Shown here piece after piece: positions 16,499 to 25,221 of a stretch of 64,000 nt of DNA. This DNA is from Reyranella massiliensis 521 (lineage in GTDB: Bacteria; Pseudomonadota; Alphaproteobacteria; Reyranellales; Reyranellaceae), in the NCBI RefSeq assembly GCF_000312425.1, contig NZ_HE997181.1, positions 2,020,638 to 2,084,637 on the forward strand. The letters run 5' to 3'. Position 1 is the stretch's first letter. Each line of letters opens with the position of its first letter. The position numbers were made by a program, and so were the translations under genes. The notes below the pieces were generated by a model, which was not told the origin of the DNA, did no database searches, and worked only from the letters and a program-made list of their open reading frames with translations.

Positions 16499-16915
16499 AT
16501 GGCTTTCGGAAGCTTCGAGCGCAAATCCTCCTCTCAGCCCATGGCCGAGATCAACATGGTGCCGTTGATCGACGTCGTGCTGGTGCTGCTGGTGATCTTC
16601 ATCGTGACAGCGCCACTTCTCACGAACGTCGTTAAGCTGGACTTGCCACGCGCGACGGCCAACGCCGAGCTGCAGAAGCCGGAGAAGATCGAGTTTGCCA
16701 TCGATGCCCAGGGCGGCTTGTTCTGGAACGGCGAACGGCTGACGCGCGAAGACGCGATTGCACGGTTCACCGAGGCCGGCCAGAAGCGGCCGCAGCCCGA
16801 GGTCTACCTGAGGGCGGATCAGACGGTGCCGTATCGCTACGTCGCCCAGACCCTAGCCGACGCCTCCAAGGTTGGCCTGTCGAAAGTGGCCTTCGTCAGC
16901 GAGCCCGAACGCTAG
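16499..16915 (+). CDS. exbD: Biopolymer transport protein ExbD
   Basis: The 138-residue protein has a short cytosolic start (SSQPMAEINMVPLIDVVLVL) that leads into one membrane helix containing the conserved proton-carrying Asp of the PLIDVVLVLLVIF segment, followed by a periplasmic ExbD/TolR domain ending DASKVGLSKVAFVSEPER. It partners with ExbB and TonB. The ATG is preceded by GGAGGCG. It is the last gene of the iron-uptake operon, and the next gene converges on it after 11 bases. Confidence 0.93.
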   Translation: MAFGSFERKSSSQPMAEINMVPLIDVVLVLLVIFIVTAPLLTNVVKLDLPRATANAELQKPEKIEFAIDAQGGLFWNGERLTREDAIARFTEAGQKRPQPEVYLRADQTVPYRYVAQTLADASKVGLSKVAFVSEPER

Positions 16916-16926
16916 CTTCCAATCGG

Positions 16927-17553
16927 CTACGTGCGCGAGCCTGCGAAGCTCACGGTGGCGACGCCGGCGCCGACCAGAAGGCCGCCGCCGACCTTGTTGA
17001 CCACACCGATCGCCCGAGGGTTCGAGGCAAAGCGACGGGCGCGCGAAGCGACAAGCGCGTAGCCGAAGGCATTGGCGAAGGCCAAAACCAGGAAGGTGGT
17101 CTCGAAGACCAGCATCTGGGTCAGGAAGTCTCCTGTCGGATCGAGGAAGGCGGGCAGGAAGGCCACGAAGAAGGTGATGCTCTTGGGGTTGAGCGCCGTC
17201 ACCAGCCAAGCGTGCCCCAGCATCTTCACCGCCGATATGGCATCCGTCCGTGGCTGGGCGTCCAGTGTCCCGCCAGCACGCCAGAGCTTGATGCCCAGGT
17301 AGACGAGGTAGGCGGCGCCCAGCCATTTCAGGATGGTGAACAAGGTCGCCGACGTGGCGAGCAGGGCGCCCAGTCCCAGCATCGAGAGTGTCATGGCTGT
17401 GAAGTCACCCAGGGCGACGCCTACTGCCATCGGCAATGCCGTACGCCAGCCCTGTCCCAGAGCGTAGGACACAACCAGAAGGACGGTCGGTCCCGGAATG
17501 ACCAGCAGGATGGTCGACGCGGCGGCGAAGGCCGCCCAGCTCTCGAAACTCAT
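16927..17553 (-). CDS. LysE/RhtB-family amino acid exporter
   Basis: The 208-residue membrane protein has the LysE/RhtB signatures: FAAASTILLVIPGPTVLLVV at the N-terminus, GVALGDFTAMTLSMLGLGAL, LGAAYLVYLGIKLWR, and TALNPKSITFFVAFLPAFLD. About six helices are predicted from the hydrophobic runs. Members export amino acids or related metabolites such as homoserine or threonine; the substrate here is not known. I chose the ATG at 17553 because it puts the first helix at the N-terminus. It is divergent from a TetR regulator, which is the obvious candidate to control it. Confidence 0.9.
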   Translation of the reverse strand: MSFESWAAFAAASTILLVIPGPTVLLVVSYALGQGWRTALPMAVGVALGDFTAMTLSMLGLGALLATSATLFTILKWLGAAYLVYLGIKLWRAGGTLDAQPRTDAISAVKMLGHAWLVTALNPKSITFFVAFLPAFLDPTGDFLTQMLVFETTFLVLAFANAFGYALVASRARRFASNPRAIGVVNKVGGGLLVGAGVATVSFAGSRT

Positions 17554-17669
17554 GGGCAAAACACTCCACAGATTTCGGCGATCAAGCCATGTATAGATTG
17601 AGGCGTCAGCCGGAATTTGGCCTCTTTCCATCGTCAAGATTATCGGCTTACGATCTTGCCGGAGGCCGA

Positions 17670-18290
17670 ATGAACCGTCCTAAGACCCGAGGCTACCATC
17701 ATGGCGACCTGCGCGAAGCGCTGGTAGCGTCAGGCCGCAAGCTCCTGGAGGAGAAAGGCGTTCGCGGCTTCACGCTGCGTGAATGCGCCCGGCGTGCCGA
17801 GGTATCCCATGCAGCACCAGCGCATCATTTCGCCTCGATGGACGACCTTCTGGCGGAGCTCGCGATGCGAGGCTTCAAGGAACTGAGCGCCTCCATGACA
17901 ACCGAGTCCGAACGGGCCGGCGGTGACGGTACAGCCCAGCTCGTCGGCCTGGGAGTTGGATATATGGCCTTTGCCGCGGCCAATCCCGTCCTCTTCCAGC
18001 TGATGTTCAGCCGGGAGGCCAATCGCCTCGAGGTGGCCGAGGGAGCTTCCGAGATCCGCCGCCTGCAGGCTGCCGCCGTCGACGCTGCCCTTCAGTCGGC
18101 CGACACGCAGGTCTCGGGCGAGGTCCGTCAGCGCATGAGAGATTTTGCCTGGGCAACGATGCATGGCTTCATCACCCTCGTGCTGGAGGGCGAAATTGGA
18201 GGCCGTGATTCGTCGCGTGGCCTGAAGGCGCGCGGCCTCGCGGCTCTCGCCGCCATGGCCGAAACGGTCGTGCGCTCAGGTGGCAGGTAG
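17670..18290 (+). CDS. TetR/AcrR-family transcriptional regulator (WHG-domain type)
   Basis: The 206-residue protein has a TetR helix-turn-helix at about residues 8-55 (HHGDLREALVASGRKLLEEK, then FTLRECARRAEVSHAAPAHH) and a C-terminal ligand domain with YMAFAAANPVLFQLMFSRE, typical of the TetR_C_33/WHG group. The ATG at 17670 has GGAGG just upstream. It is divergent from the LysE-type exporter, suggesting repression of that gene. Its last 15 bases overlap the 3' end of the opposite-strand GNAT gene. Confidence 0.88.
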   Translation: MNRPKTRGYHHGDLREALVASGRKLLEEKGVRGFTLRECARRAEVSHAAPAHHFASMDDLLAELAMRGFKELSASMTTESERAGGDGTAQLVGLGVGYMAFAAANPVLFQLMFSREANRLEVAEGASEIRRLQAAAVDAALQSADTQVSGEVRQRMRDFAWATMHGFITLVLEGEIGGRDSSRGLKARGLAALAAMAETVVRSGGR

Positions 18291-18878
18291 GGCGATCCGG
18301 AACAGCAGCGCCTCGACATTGTCGCCATAGGCCGCGATCTTGGTGAAGCGCTTCACTAGGTAGCCTTCGTTGGCCGTGATGACCCGTTGCGACGGCAGAT
18401 TGTCCAAATCCGTCGTTAACTCCACGTAGGGCAGACCCTCCTTGGCGACTTCCGGCAGCAGCATCCTGAGTGCCCTGGTCGCGTAGCCGCGCCGGCGCTT
18501 CCAGGCCGGAACGGCATAGCCGATATGGCCGAGGCAATGCGCAGGGAGATCTGGTGTCCCGGGTTGCCAGCGAAAACTGATCGAGCCGCAGAAGCCGTCG
18601 TCCCACATCCAACGCCGATAGCCTGGAAGTCTGGCCACGAACGTTCCGTCCGGCAAGGCGATCGGGCCACCCTTGGCGTCGCGATCATCGAGCAAGGCGA
18701 CGAACGCCGCAGCACCTTCCTCGATGAGTTCGAGTTCATCCCGTGCCGTTTCTTCAGGGTTGATATTGTCCGGCGACCAGCCGCGCTTCAGAGCGGCGAC
18801 ATACTCGCCGAGATAGGCCAGGGAGGGGACGACGAGTTGCAAAGGACTTTCCTGCGGACCGAAGCCTTGCTGTAGCAT
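18276..18878 (-). CDS. GNAT-family N-acetyltransferase
   Basis: The 200-residue protein has a GNAT core: the acetyl-CoA loop is in HIGYAVPAWKRRRGYATRAL, followed by LPYVELTTDLDNLPSQRVI and a final strand NVEALLFRIALP. The N-terminal FVARLPGYRRWMWDDGFCGS leads into strand SISFRW. It resembles acetyltransferases that have a conserved N-terminal half with LVVPSLAYLGEYVAAL. The substrate is unknown. Its start is eight bases from the divergent HAD gene, so the two promoters must overlap each other's coding region. Confidence 0.82.
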   Translation of the reverse strand: MLQQGFGPQESPLQLVVPSLAYLGEYVAALKRGWSPDNINPEETARDELELIEEGAAAFVALLDDRDAKGGPIALPDGTFVARLPGYRRWMWDDGFCGSISFRWQPGTPDLPAHCLGHIGYAVPAWKRRRGYATRALRMLLPEVAKEGLPYVELTTDLDNLPSQRVITANEGYLVKRFTKIAAYGDNVEALLFRIALPAT

Positions 18879-18886
18879 GCTCGCCT

Positions 18887-19504
18887 ATGAGTTCCAGTCC
18901 CGTCCTCGCCCTCGACATCGACGGCGTCATTTCGCTCGGCTACCCCGGCGCCCCTCATCCCTGGTACGCGACCCTGAAGGCCGACTGGGGCTTCGATCAC
19001 GATGAGATGGCGCGGGATTTCTTCCATCGCGATTTCCGGGAGGTCGTTCGCGGCCGTCTGGATCTCTATGTCGCCCTGCACGACTACCTCGAAGCGAAGG
19101 GCCTTGCGGATCGCCTGGACGAGTTCGTCGCCTATTGGTTCGAGAAGGATGCCATCATCGACCGCGAGGTGCTGGCCCAGGCCGATGCTTGGCGGAAGCG
19201 TACCGGCGGGCGCTGTTTCGCAGCCTCCAACCAGGAGCACCATCGCGTCGCCTACCTGCGCGACCAGGTAGGGCTCGGCGCTCATTTCGACGAGATCATC
19301 TATTCGGCGGCCTTGGGGGTCCCGAAGCCCGAACGGGTGTTCTTCACCAACGCCCAGGCCCGGATGGGCGTGACCGTGGCTCAGTCGATTCTGTTCGTCG
19401 ACGATTCGGCCGCCAACGTCGACGCGGCGCGTGCCTGCGGCTGGCGGGCCATGCTCTATCGCGGCCCGGAAAGTCTCAAACAAGCGTTGGCGAACTGGGG
19501 CTGA
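18887..19504 (+). CDS. HAD-superfamily hydrolase
   Basis: The 205-residue protein shows the four HAD motifs: the nucleophile region ALDIDGVIS (D10 and D12), motif II RCFAASNQEHH, the motif III Lys in GVPKPERVF, and motif IV LFVDDSAANVDAA. It is probably a small-molecule phosphatase or dehalogenase-like enzyme with a helical cap (about residues 30-95). The second acidic residue, D12, fits a phosphatase better than a haloacid dehalogenase. Length is normal. The cupin and dehydrogenase genes follow in the same direction. Confidence 0.86.
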   Translation: MSSSPVLALDIDGVISLGYPGAPHPWYATLKADWGFDHDEMARDFFHRDFREVVRGRLDLYVALHDYLEAKGLADRLDEFVAYWFEKDAIIDREVLAQADAWRKRTGGRCFAASNQEHHRVAYLRDQVGLGAHFDEIIYSAALGVPKPERVFFTNAQARMGVTVAQSILFVDDSAANVDAARACGWRAMLYRGPESLKQALANWG

Positions 19505-19532
19505 TCGTCGATTCCATGTTAGAGGTTTGGCC

Positions 19533-19862
19533 ATGCTGATGTTCGACATACCCTTCGGGACGACCGAATGGGACGGCGTGGAGCGCACGGAACACCCCGG
19601 CGAAACCGGCAAGGCGTTCTGGCGCACGCGAAACTTCAACAACATCCGTGTGCGCATGGTCGAATACACACCGGGCTATCTCGCGGACCATTGGTGCCAG
19701 AAGGGCCATGTCCTGCTGGTGCTCGAAGGCGAGCTGTCGACCGAACTGGCGGATGGGCGGACTGTCGTCCTGAAAGCCGGCCAGAGCTACCAGGTGGCCG
19801 ATGGCACGCTTGCCCACCGTTCGCGCACCGACAAGGGCGCCAAACTTTTCATAGTGGACTGA
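19533..19862 (+). CDS. DHCW-motif cupin-fold protein
   Basis: The 109-residue protein is a single small cupin barrel. It carries ADHWCQKGHVLLVLEGEL, the hallmark of the group named for its DHCW-type motif, followed by GQSYQVADGTLAHRS with a second His typical of a cupin metal site. No catalytic activity is established for this group. The ATG at 19533 lies in a good position and the next gene starts two bases after the stop, suggesting cotranscription. Confidence 0.85.
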   Translation: MLMFDIPFGTTEWDGVERTEHPGETGKAFWRTRNFNNIRVRMVEYTPGYLADHWCQKGHVLLVLEGELSTELADGRTVVLKAGQSYQVADGTLAHRSRTDKGAKLFIVD

Positions 19863-19863
19863 C

Positions 19864-20751
19864 ATGACGGACATGATCGGATTCATCGGCGTCGGCACCA
19901 TGGGAGAGCCGATGTGCCGCAACCTGGCGCGCAAGAGCGGCATGACGGTCCTGGCGGCCGATCGCGACGAAGCACCTTTGAAACGGCTGGCTGCCGACGG
20001 CGTGAAGGCGGCCTCGGTCGACGAGATCGCCGAGAGCTGCCGCACGATCTTCCTGTCGCTGCCGGGGGGCAAGGAAGTGGAGGAGATCTGTCTCGGCCCG
20101 AACGGGCTCACGACCAAGGCAAAGCTCGGCTGGACCGTTGTCGACCTCAGCACGGCGCCGCCCCGTCTGGCGCGGCGGCTCTATGCCGAGTTCGAGGGCA
20201 GGGCAGCGGCCTTCGCCGACGCGCCCGTCGCCCGCACGCGGCAAGCCGCCATCGACGGCACGCTGTCGATCATGGTGGGGGCGACATCGCCAACCTTCGG
20301 GCGCATCGAGCCGTTGCTGCGCCACATGGCAAGCGAGGTCACGCATTGCGGCGAGGCGGGTGCCGGGCAGACGGTCAAGATCCTGAACAATATGATCCTG
20401 TTCCAGACCGTCGTGGCGCTGGGCGAGGCCCTGTCTATCGCGCGGGCTAACGATGTCGATGGCAAGGTCCTGTTCGAGACCCTGACCAAAGGCTCGGCGG
20501 ACTCCTTCGCGCTGCGCAATCACGGCATGAAGGCGATGCTGCCGGGCGTGTTCCCCGAGCGTGCCTTCTCGACGAAGTACGCGCTCAAGGACCTGAGTTA
20601 CGCCATCGAAATGGCGGATGAGACCGGCGTGCCGGCGTTGGGCGCCGACGTCGCTCGCGAATTGATGGAGCGTGCCGTGGAACTGGGCCATGGCGAGGAG
20701 TACTGGCCCGTCCTGCTGCGCTCCATCGAAGACGCTGCCGGCAAAGGCTAA
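19864..20751 (+). CDS. NAD(P)-dependent beta-hydroxyacid dehydrogenase (3-hydroxyisobutyrate dehydrogenase family)
   Basis: The 295-residue protein has an N-terminal Rossmann motif GFIGVGTMGEPMCRNLA (residues 6-22), the substrate-binding region DAPVARTRQAAIDGTLSIM, and the catalytic Lys in AGQTVKILNNM. The C-terminal all-helical domain contains DLSYAIEMADETGVPALGA. Relatives oxidise 3-hydroxyisobutyrate, tartronate semialdehyde or similar acids. The usual DAPVSGG segment is DAPVARTRQ here, so the substrate may differ. Its 3' end overlaps the convergent bdcA by four bases. Confidence 0.87.
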   Translation: MTDMIGFIGVGTMGEPMCRNLARKSGMTVLAADRDEAPLKRLAADGVKAASVDEIAESCRTIFLSLPGGKEVEEICLGPNGLTTKAKLGWTVVDLSTAPPRLARRLYAEFEGRAAAFADAPVARTRQAAIDGTLSIMVGATSPTFGRIEPLLRHMASEVTHCGEAGAGQTVKILNNMILFQTVVALGEALSIARANDVDGKVLFETLTKGSADSFALRNHGMKAMLPGVFPERAFSTKYALKDLSYAIEMADETGVPALGADVARELMERAVELGHGEEYWPVLLRSIEDAAGKG

Positions 20752-21461
20752 GCCCCGAAGCCGCCGTCGATTGTCTGCATCGAGCCGGTGATCATCGCGC
20801 CGTATGGGCCAGCGAGATAAGCCGTCAGTTCCGCAACCTCGTCGGCGCGGATATGGCGCTTCACCGCCATGAAGCTGTGCATGAGACCCGCCATCGGTCC
20901 GTTGGCCGGATTCATGTCGCTGTCGGTCGGGCCAGGCTGCACGCTGTTGACCGTGATGCCGCGGTCGCCGAAATCGCGGGCGAGGCCGCGCACCATTCCC
21001 TGGACGGCGGATTTGGTAAGGGCATAGGCAGCTCCACCTGCAAAGGGCATGCGGTCGCCGTTGACCGAACCGATCACGATGATGCGGCCGTCGCGGTTCA
21101 TCTTCCGCGCGGCTTCGACTGCTGCGTGGTAGGGGGCACGTACATTGACGTCGATGAGACGGTCGACCGCATCCGGCTCGATGGTGAGCGGGTCTCCCAA
21201 AATAGCTATGCCGGCATTGACGACCAGTACATCGAGCGCGCCACGGCCGGCGACGGTGGCTGTCAGCGCCTTGCGATCGGCGCTGTCGGTCAGGATGGCC
21301 TCCGCTCCCGTCTCCTTGGCCAATGCCTCGGCAGCGTCCTTGGAGCCGGCATAGGTGAACGCGACCCTGCCACTGCCTGCCGCGAAGCGGCGAACGATCG
21401 CGGCGCCGATGCCGCGGCTGCCGCCCAGGATCAGAATGTTCTTGCCGGAAAAATCGGCCAT
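20748..21461 (-). CDS. bdcA: SDR oxidoreductase, BdcA-like (c-di-GMP-binding biofilm dispersal mediator family)
   Basis: The 237-residue SDR is very similar in phrasing to E. coli BdcA: NILILGGSRGIGAAIVRRF, FTYAGSKDAAEALAKETGA, GALDVLVVNAGIA, IVIGSVNGDRMPFAGGAAYA, and PANGPMAGLMHSFMAVKRH. The catalytic residues S132, Y146 and K150 are intact. E. coli BdcA was reported to bind cyclic di-GMP and promote biofilm dispersal; whether this protein does so, or acts simply as a reductase, is open. The ATG follows AAGGAGG. It is divergent from a BdcR-like TetR gene, as in E. coli, across 71 bases with operator-like repeats. Confidence 0.88.
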   Translation of the reverse strand: MADFSGKNILILGGSRGIGAAIVRRFAAGSGRVAFTYAGSKDAAEALAKETGAEAILTDSADRKALTATVAGRGALDVLVVNAGIAILGDPLTIEPDAVDRLIDVNVRAPYHAAVEAARKMNRDGRIIVIGSVNGDRMPFAGGAAYALTKSAVQGMVRGLARDFGDRGITVNSVQPGPTDSDMNPANGPMAGLMHSFMAVKRHIRADEVAELTAYLAGPYGAMITGSMQTIDGGFGA

Positions 21462-21481
21462 GTCGGCCTCCTTGTATTATT

Positions 21482-21542
21482 TAGTGGTCGCTATATATTA
21501 ATCCAGCGACCGGCACGCAAGGATTATTTTTAGTGACCGCTA
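21482..21542. promoter_or_regulatory. Operator cluster between bdcA and bdcR
   Basis: Two near-identical 12-base sites flank the region: TAGTGGTCGCTA at 21482-21493 and TAGTGACCGCTA at 21531-21542. Both are near-palindromes of the form TAGYG-CRCTA. A third, weaker inverted half AGCGACC (21505-21511) pairs with GGTCGCT (21486-21492). The last site overlaps the GTG start of bdcR at 21533. This fits binding by the TetR protein and autorepression, which is inference. Confidence 0.6.
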
Positions 21543-22132
21543 CAAAAAAAGCCCAGCCACGCGGGAGGCCTCGCTCTTTCGACATAGACGAAGCAGTCGA
21601 CAGGGCCGTGAAGCTGTTCCACAGGCGCGGCTACGACGCGGTCGGCGTCGCCGAGCTTGGGAGCGAACTCGGTATCAAGCCGCCCAGCTTCTACGCCGCC
21701 TTCGGCAGCAAGGCTGGTCTCTTCGAGCAGGCTCTCGAGCGTTACACGGCAAGCAAGGCCAATGTCTTCAACAACGCACTCCTCGAAGGCGGGTCCGTGG
21801 CGGAGGTGATCGAGCGGACATTGCTCGAAGCAGCCCGGATTTACCCGGAGCGGGACGGCACGGCGGGCTGTCTGGTGATAGACGGCGCGCGCAACAGTAC
21901 CGATCCGGAGGCTCGTGCTCTGGTAGCGGCCCTGAAAGTGGCCGGCCGCGCCCGCATCCGCGATTTCATCGCGACGGAGTTTCCCACACGGGCCGACGAA
22001 CTCGCGGACCTGCTGGTGATTGCCCTCGCAGGCATGTCGTCGGCGGCACGTGATGGCGCCAAGGCCTCGACACTCAAGGCCTTCGCGGAAGCGGCGAGTC
22101 GGGCCTTTCGTCACGAAGCGGCGCGGGCATAG
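21533..22132 (+). CDS. bdcR: TetR-family regulator, BdcR-like
   Basis: The 199-residue protein has an N-terminal helix-turn-helix: RGRPRSFDIDEAVDRAVKLF, then VAELGSELGIKPPSFYAAFG. The phrase PPSFYAAFGSKAGLFEQAL is close to E. coli BdcR. The C-terminal domain (about 70-199) contains GCLVIDGARNSTDPEARAL. The start is GTG at 21533 inside an operator-like repeat, so repressor binding would also block initiation. It faces bdcA, which it probably represses. Its 3' end overlaps the opposite-strand lipoprotein gene by 22 bases. Confidence 0.88.
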   Translation: MTATKKAQPRGRPRSFDIDEAVDRAVKLFHRRGYDAVGVAELGSELGIKPPSFYAAFGSKAGLFEQALERYTASKANVFNNALLEGGSVAEVIERTLLEAARIYPERDGTAGCLVIDGARNSTDPEARALVAALKVAGRARIRDFIATEFPTRADELADLLVIALAGMSSAARDGAKASTLKAFAEAASRAFRHEAARA

Positions 22133-22431
22133 CCTTTCTCGCGCATGCACGTGTCGGCGAGGCGGCTTTCTTCCTGCGATTTGACCGCCTCGAAGCGCTG
22201 CTGCCATTCGAGATAGCTCGGCTGACGTCCGCCCCAGCCCGGTGGATAGGGGAAGGGGAAACTGAAGACGTAGCGCCGGTCCGCTTCCTCTTTGGCGACC
22301 TGCTTGCACTGCGCCCAATCGGCGGCGGTCGCGGTACTGCCGGTACCGGCCCTTTGCCACGAGCCGGGCGGTCCGCAGGCTGTGGCGCACAGGACCGTCA
22401 CAAGGCTCAATGTTGCTCGGGCGAGATGCAA
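22111..22431 (-). CDS. Small predicted lipoprotein of unknown function
   Basis: The 106-residue product starts with a lipoprotein-like signal (MHLARATLSLVTVLCATACG) whose final segment fits a lipobox with Cys19. The mature part is short, with an aromatic and Pro-rich stretch VFSFPFPYPPGWGG and a pair of cysteines (QCKQVA and DTCMRE) that could form a disulfide. I do not recognise a family. It is supported by the signal sequence and by good coding character, though it overlaps the end of bdcR by 22 bases on the other strand. Confidence 0.65.
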   Translation of the reverse strand: MHLARATLSLVTVLCATACGPPGSWQRAGTGSTATAADWAQCKQVAKEEADRRYVFSFPFPYPPGWGGRQPSYLEWQQRFEAVKSQEESRLADTCMREKGYARAAS

Positions 22432-22510
22432 ATTTTGGCACGCTCCTTGGCTCGATTGCTGGTGCTATGGTCGGCCCCGACAGAATTCATGTGAAGGGGA
22501 GAAGAGCGCA

Positions 22511-24037
22511 ATGGCGCGGATTGCAGTGGGCGGTTTTCAGCACGAGACCAATACGTTCGCGCCGCAGCAGGCCACCTGGGAGGAGTTTGTCCGCGCCGAC
22601 GCCTGGCCGCCGTTGTTGCGCGGGCAGGAAATGATCGCAGGCGTCGAAGGCTACAACATTCCGATTGCAGGTGCGGTCAAGAAGCTCGCGGAGCTTGGCC
22701 ACGAGATCGTGCCGCTGGCCTGGGCAGCGGCGGCGCCGGCCTCCTACGTCACCAAGGATGCCTACGAGCGGATGTGGAAGCTGTTCGACGAAGATCTGCG
22801 CAAGCATGGTCCGTTCGACGCGGTCTACCTCGACCTGCATGGCGCAATGGTCGCCGAGAACACAGAGGACGGCGAAGGCGAGTTGCTGCGGCGCATCCGC
22901 GGCATCGTCGGCAACGAACTGCCGATCGTGGCGAGTCTCGACTATCACGCCAACCTGACGCCGGAGATGGCGAAGCTGGCCACCGCTCTGGTCGGCTATC
23001 GGACCTATCCGCATATCGACATGGCGGTGACAGGCAGCCGCGCCATCGAGCTGCTGGATAAGCTTCTGAAGGAGAAGCGGCCGGTCTATCGCGCTTACCG
23101 CCAGCTCGACTTCCTGATCCCGTTGGTCTGGCAGTGCACCTTCATCGAGCCGGCCAAAGGCATCTTCGATCTCGTGGGCGAGCTTGAAGCCGGCGAGAAG
23201 AGCCACAACCAGGGCATCGTCAGCGTTACCCATACGCCGGGATTCCCGCCCGCCGACATCGCCCAGTGCGGCCCCGCGCTCGTGGTCTACGGCCACGACA
23301 AGGAAGCTGTCGAAGCGGCGGCCGACAAACTGGCGGCAACCGTAAAGGCGCACGAAAAGGCCTTCGACGGCGAGCTGCTGGATCCAGACCAAGCGGCGCT
23401 TCGTGCCATCGAGCTGTCGAAGGGCGCGAAGAAGCCCATCGTGCTGGCGGACGTACAGGACAATCCCGGCGCCGGGGGAACGTCGGATACCGTTGGCCTG
23501 CTGGCGGCCCTTATGCGCCACAAGGCAGAGGGCGCGGTGATCGGCATGATCGTCGACGAGGAGGCCGCCAAGGCTGCGGCCGAGGCTGGTGAAGGCAATA
23601 TCATGCGACGCGGCATCGGCGCCGTCGTGGGATATGGCGGCGAAACGCCGGTCGAGGCCGACTGGCGCGTGGTCAAGGTCGGCGACGGCAAGTTCACGGG
23701 CACGGGTCCGTTCTATGGCGGCGCCAAGTTCCAGATCGGGCCGATGGCGCTGGTCACAGACGAGGCGAGCGGCGTTTCGGCCGTGCTGGCGGCCAAGCGC
23801 GTGCAGGCGGCCGACCAGGAGATGTTCCGCCATGTCGGCGTCGAGCCGTCGAAGGTGCCGATCCTCGGCCTCAAGTCGACGGTCCATTTCCGGGCCGACT
23901 TCCAGCCGATCGCGGAGACCATCCTCGTCGTGCGGTCGACCGGCGCGCACATCACCGATCCGGTCGATATGCCCTACAAGTACCTGCGCAAGGGCATCAA
24001 GCTCCGGCCGATGGGGCCGGTCTGGAACGGCGCCTAG
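22511..24037 (+). CDS. M81-family metallopeptidase (MlrC-like)
   Basis: The 508-residue protein matches the MlrC family (DUF1485 plus MlrC C-terminal domain). It opens RIAVGGFQHETNTFAP, with His and Glu expected to bind zinc, followed by DAVYLDLHGAMVAEN with Asp and His, VASLDYHANLTPEM, and TYPHIDMAVTGSRA. The C-terminal half carries ADVQDNPGAGGTSDTVGLL. MlrC cleaves linearised microcystin products in sphingomonads; most relatives occur without microcystin genes and probably act on other peptides or amides. The ATG at 22511 follows AGGGGAGAAGAG. A longer upstream reading frame is not needed. Confidence 0.9.
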   Translation: MARIAVGGFQHETNTFAPQQATWEEFVRADAWPPLLRGQEMIAGVEGYNIPIAGAVKKLAELGHEIVPLAWAAAAPASYVTKDAYERMWKLFDEDLRKHGPFDAVYLDLHGAMVAENTEDGEGELLRRIRGIVGNELPIVASLDYHANLTPEMAKLATALVGYRTYPHIDMAVTGSRAIELLDKLLKEKRPVYRAYRQLDFLIPLVWQCTFIEPAKGIFDLVGELEAGEKSHNQGIVSVTHTPGFPPADIAQCGPALVVYGHDKEAVEAAADKLAATVKAHEKAFDGELLDPDQAALRAIELSKGAKKPIVLADVQDNPGAGGTSDTVGLLAALMRHKAEGAVIGMIVDEEAAKAAAEAGEGNIMRRGIGAVVGYGGETPVEADWRVVKVGDGKFTGTGPFYGGAKFQIGPMALVTDEASGVSAVLAAKRVQAADQEMFRHVGVEPSKVPILGLKSTVHFRADFQPIAETILVVRSTGAHITDPVDMPYKYLRKGIKLRPMGPVWNGA

Positions 24038-25206
24038 CCGTCGCGGAAGGCAGGCCGCAGCGCCCACACCATCGGCACGGTGGTGAGAGCGACGCAGGCG
24101 ACGGCAACGAGAGCCGTCGCCAGGCCCACGACGTCACCCAGCAGGCCGAACAGCAATGGGCCGGTGGCGCCGGCCACCGAACCGCCGGTGTAGAAGATCG
24201 CGAAGGCGCGCGTGCGCTTTTCAGGGCTCACGAACTCCGGAACGGTGCCGTAGAGCACAGAGGACGTGCCGTTCAGCATCAGGCCGACGGCCGGTAGCAG
24301 GATCAGCGCGATATCCAGCGACAGGGGCAGAAGCGCGAGAACCAAGAGCGTCGTCGCGACTTCCGTGAGCACGACCGAGGGGACGACGCCCAGCCGCAGG
24401 CCGACCCAGCCCATCACCAGCTTGCCCGCCGCGCCGCCGGCGAAGAGCAGCGACAGACCGAGGCCGATCGTCGGCAGGTCCGCGCCTTTGTCGCGCAGCA
24501 GGAAGGGCAGGAAGATGAGGAAGCCGGTGCGCACGAGGTCGTCGGCGATGTGGATCGAGAACAGGAGCCAGTAGGCCCACGGCCGGTTCTGGCCGGCGAC
24601 TACTTTGGAGAGTTCGGCTTTGCCGTGCAGGACGATCGGCTTCAGCGAGGCGATGATGACGCCAGCGCCGAGAACGGCGAGGGCAGCCATCACGACCATA
24701 GCCTGTTGCCAGCCGAGCGACGCGGCGACCATGGCGAACAGCGCAGGGAGCAGGACCTTGCCGACATCTCCCGTGAAATTGTAGGTGCCGAGTGCCGTGC
24801 GCGACTGCTGGCCGTGATACATGGCGGCAACCAGGCTCGACGCGATCGGGTGCTGCGTGCTGCCGCCAATGCCTGCCAGCAGCAATCCCGCGATCACACC
24901 GTAGAGCGAACCCGAAAGGCCGGCGACGCCGTAACCGACGGCGATCAGCGCTGTCCCGAGTGCTAAAACTCGCACGCCACCGAAACGCTCTGCCAGCATG
25001 CCGGAGGGAATCTGCCCGGTCGCCATGGCGCCGGAATAGACGGTCTTCAGGGCGCCGATGGCGGCATAGCTCAGGCCGAACTGCGCCTGCAGCAGCGGAT
25101 AGAGGACGTTCAGAAGGTCGGTGAAACCATCGTGGAGAGCATGCGCTCCACCGCAGACGGTGAGCGTCCTGCGGGCGGTCGGCGAGGAAGAGACGGCGAC
25201 TGTCAT
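24034..25206 (-). CDS. Major facilitator superfamily transporter
   Basis: The 390-residue protein has about 12 hydrophobic segments in two halves. The N-terminus reads CGGAHALHDGFTDLLNVLYP and is followed by YSGAMATGQIPSGMLAERFG with the loop 2-3 motif, features of the fosmidomycin-resistance-like (Fsr) MFS branch. The second half begins near PWAYWLLFSIHIADDLVRTG. The substrate is unknown. It converges on the M81 gene with a four-base overlap of the stops, so the pair are neighbours rather than an operon. Confidence 0.87.
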   Translation of the reverse strand: MTVAVSSSPTARRTLTVCGGAHALHDGFTDLLNVLYPLLQAQFGLSYAAIGALKTVYSGAMATGQIPSGMLAERFGGVRVLALGTALIAVGYGVAGLSGSLYGVIAGLLLAGIGGSTQHPIASSLVAAMYHGQQSRTALGTYNFTGDVGKVLLPALFAMVAASLGWQQAMVVMAALAVLGAGVIIASLKPIVLHGKAELSKVVAGQNRPWAYWLLFSIHIADDLVRTGFLIFLPFLLRDKGADLPTIGLGLSLLFAGGAAGKLVMGWVGLRLGVVPSVVLTEVATTLLVLALLPLSLDIALILLPAVGLMLNGTSSVLYGTVPEFVSPEKRTRAFAIFYTGGSVAGATGPLLFGLLGDVVGLATALVAVACVALTTVPMVWALRPAFRDG

Positions 25207-25221
25207 CTCGCCGTCACAATA

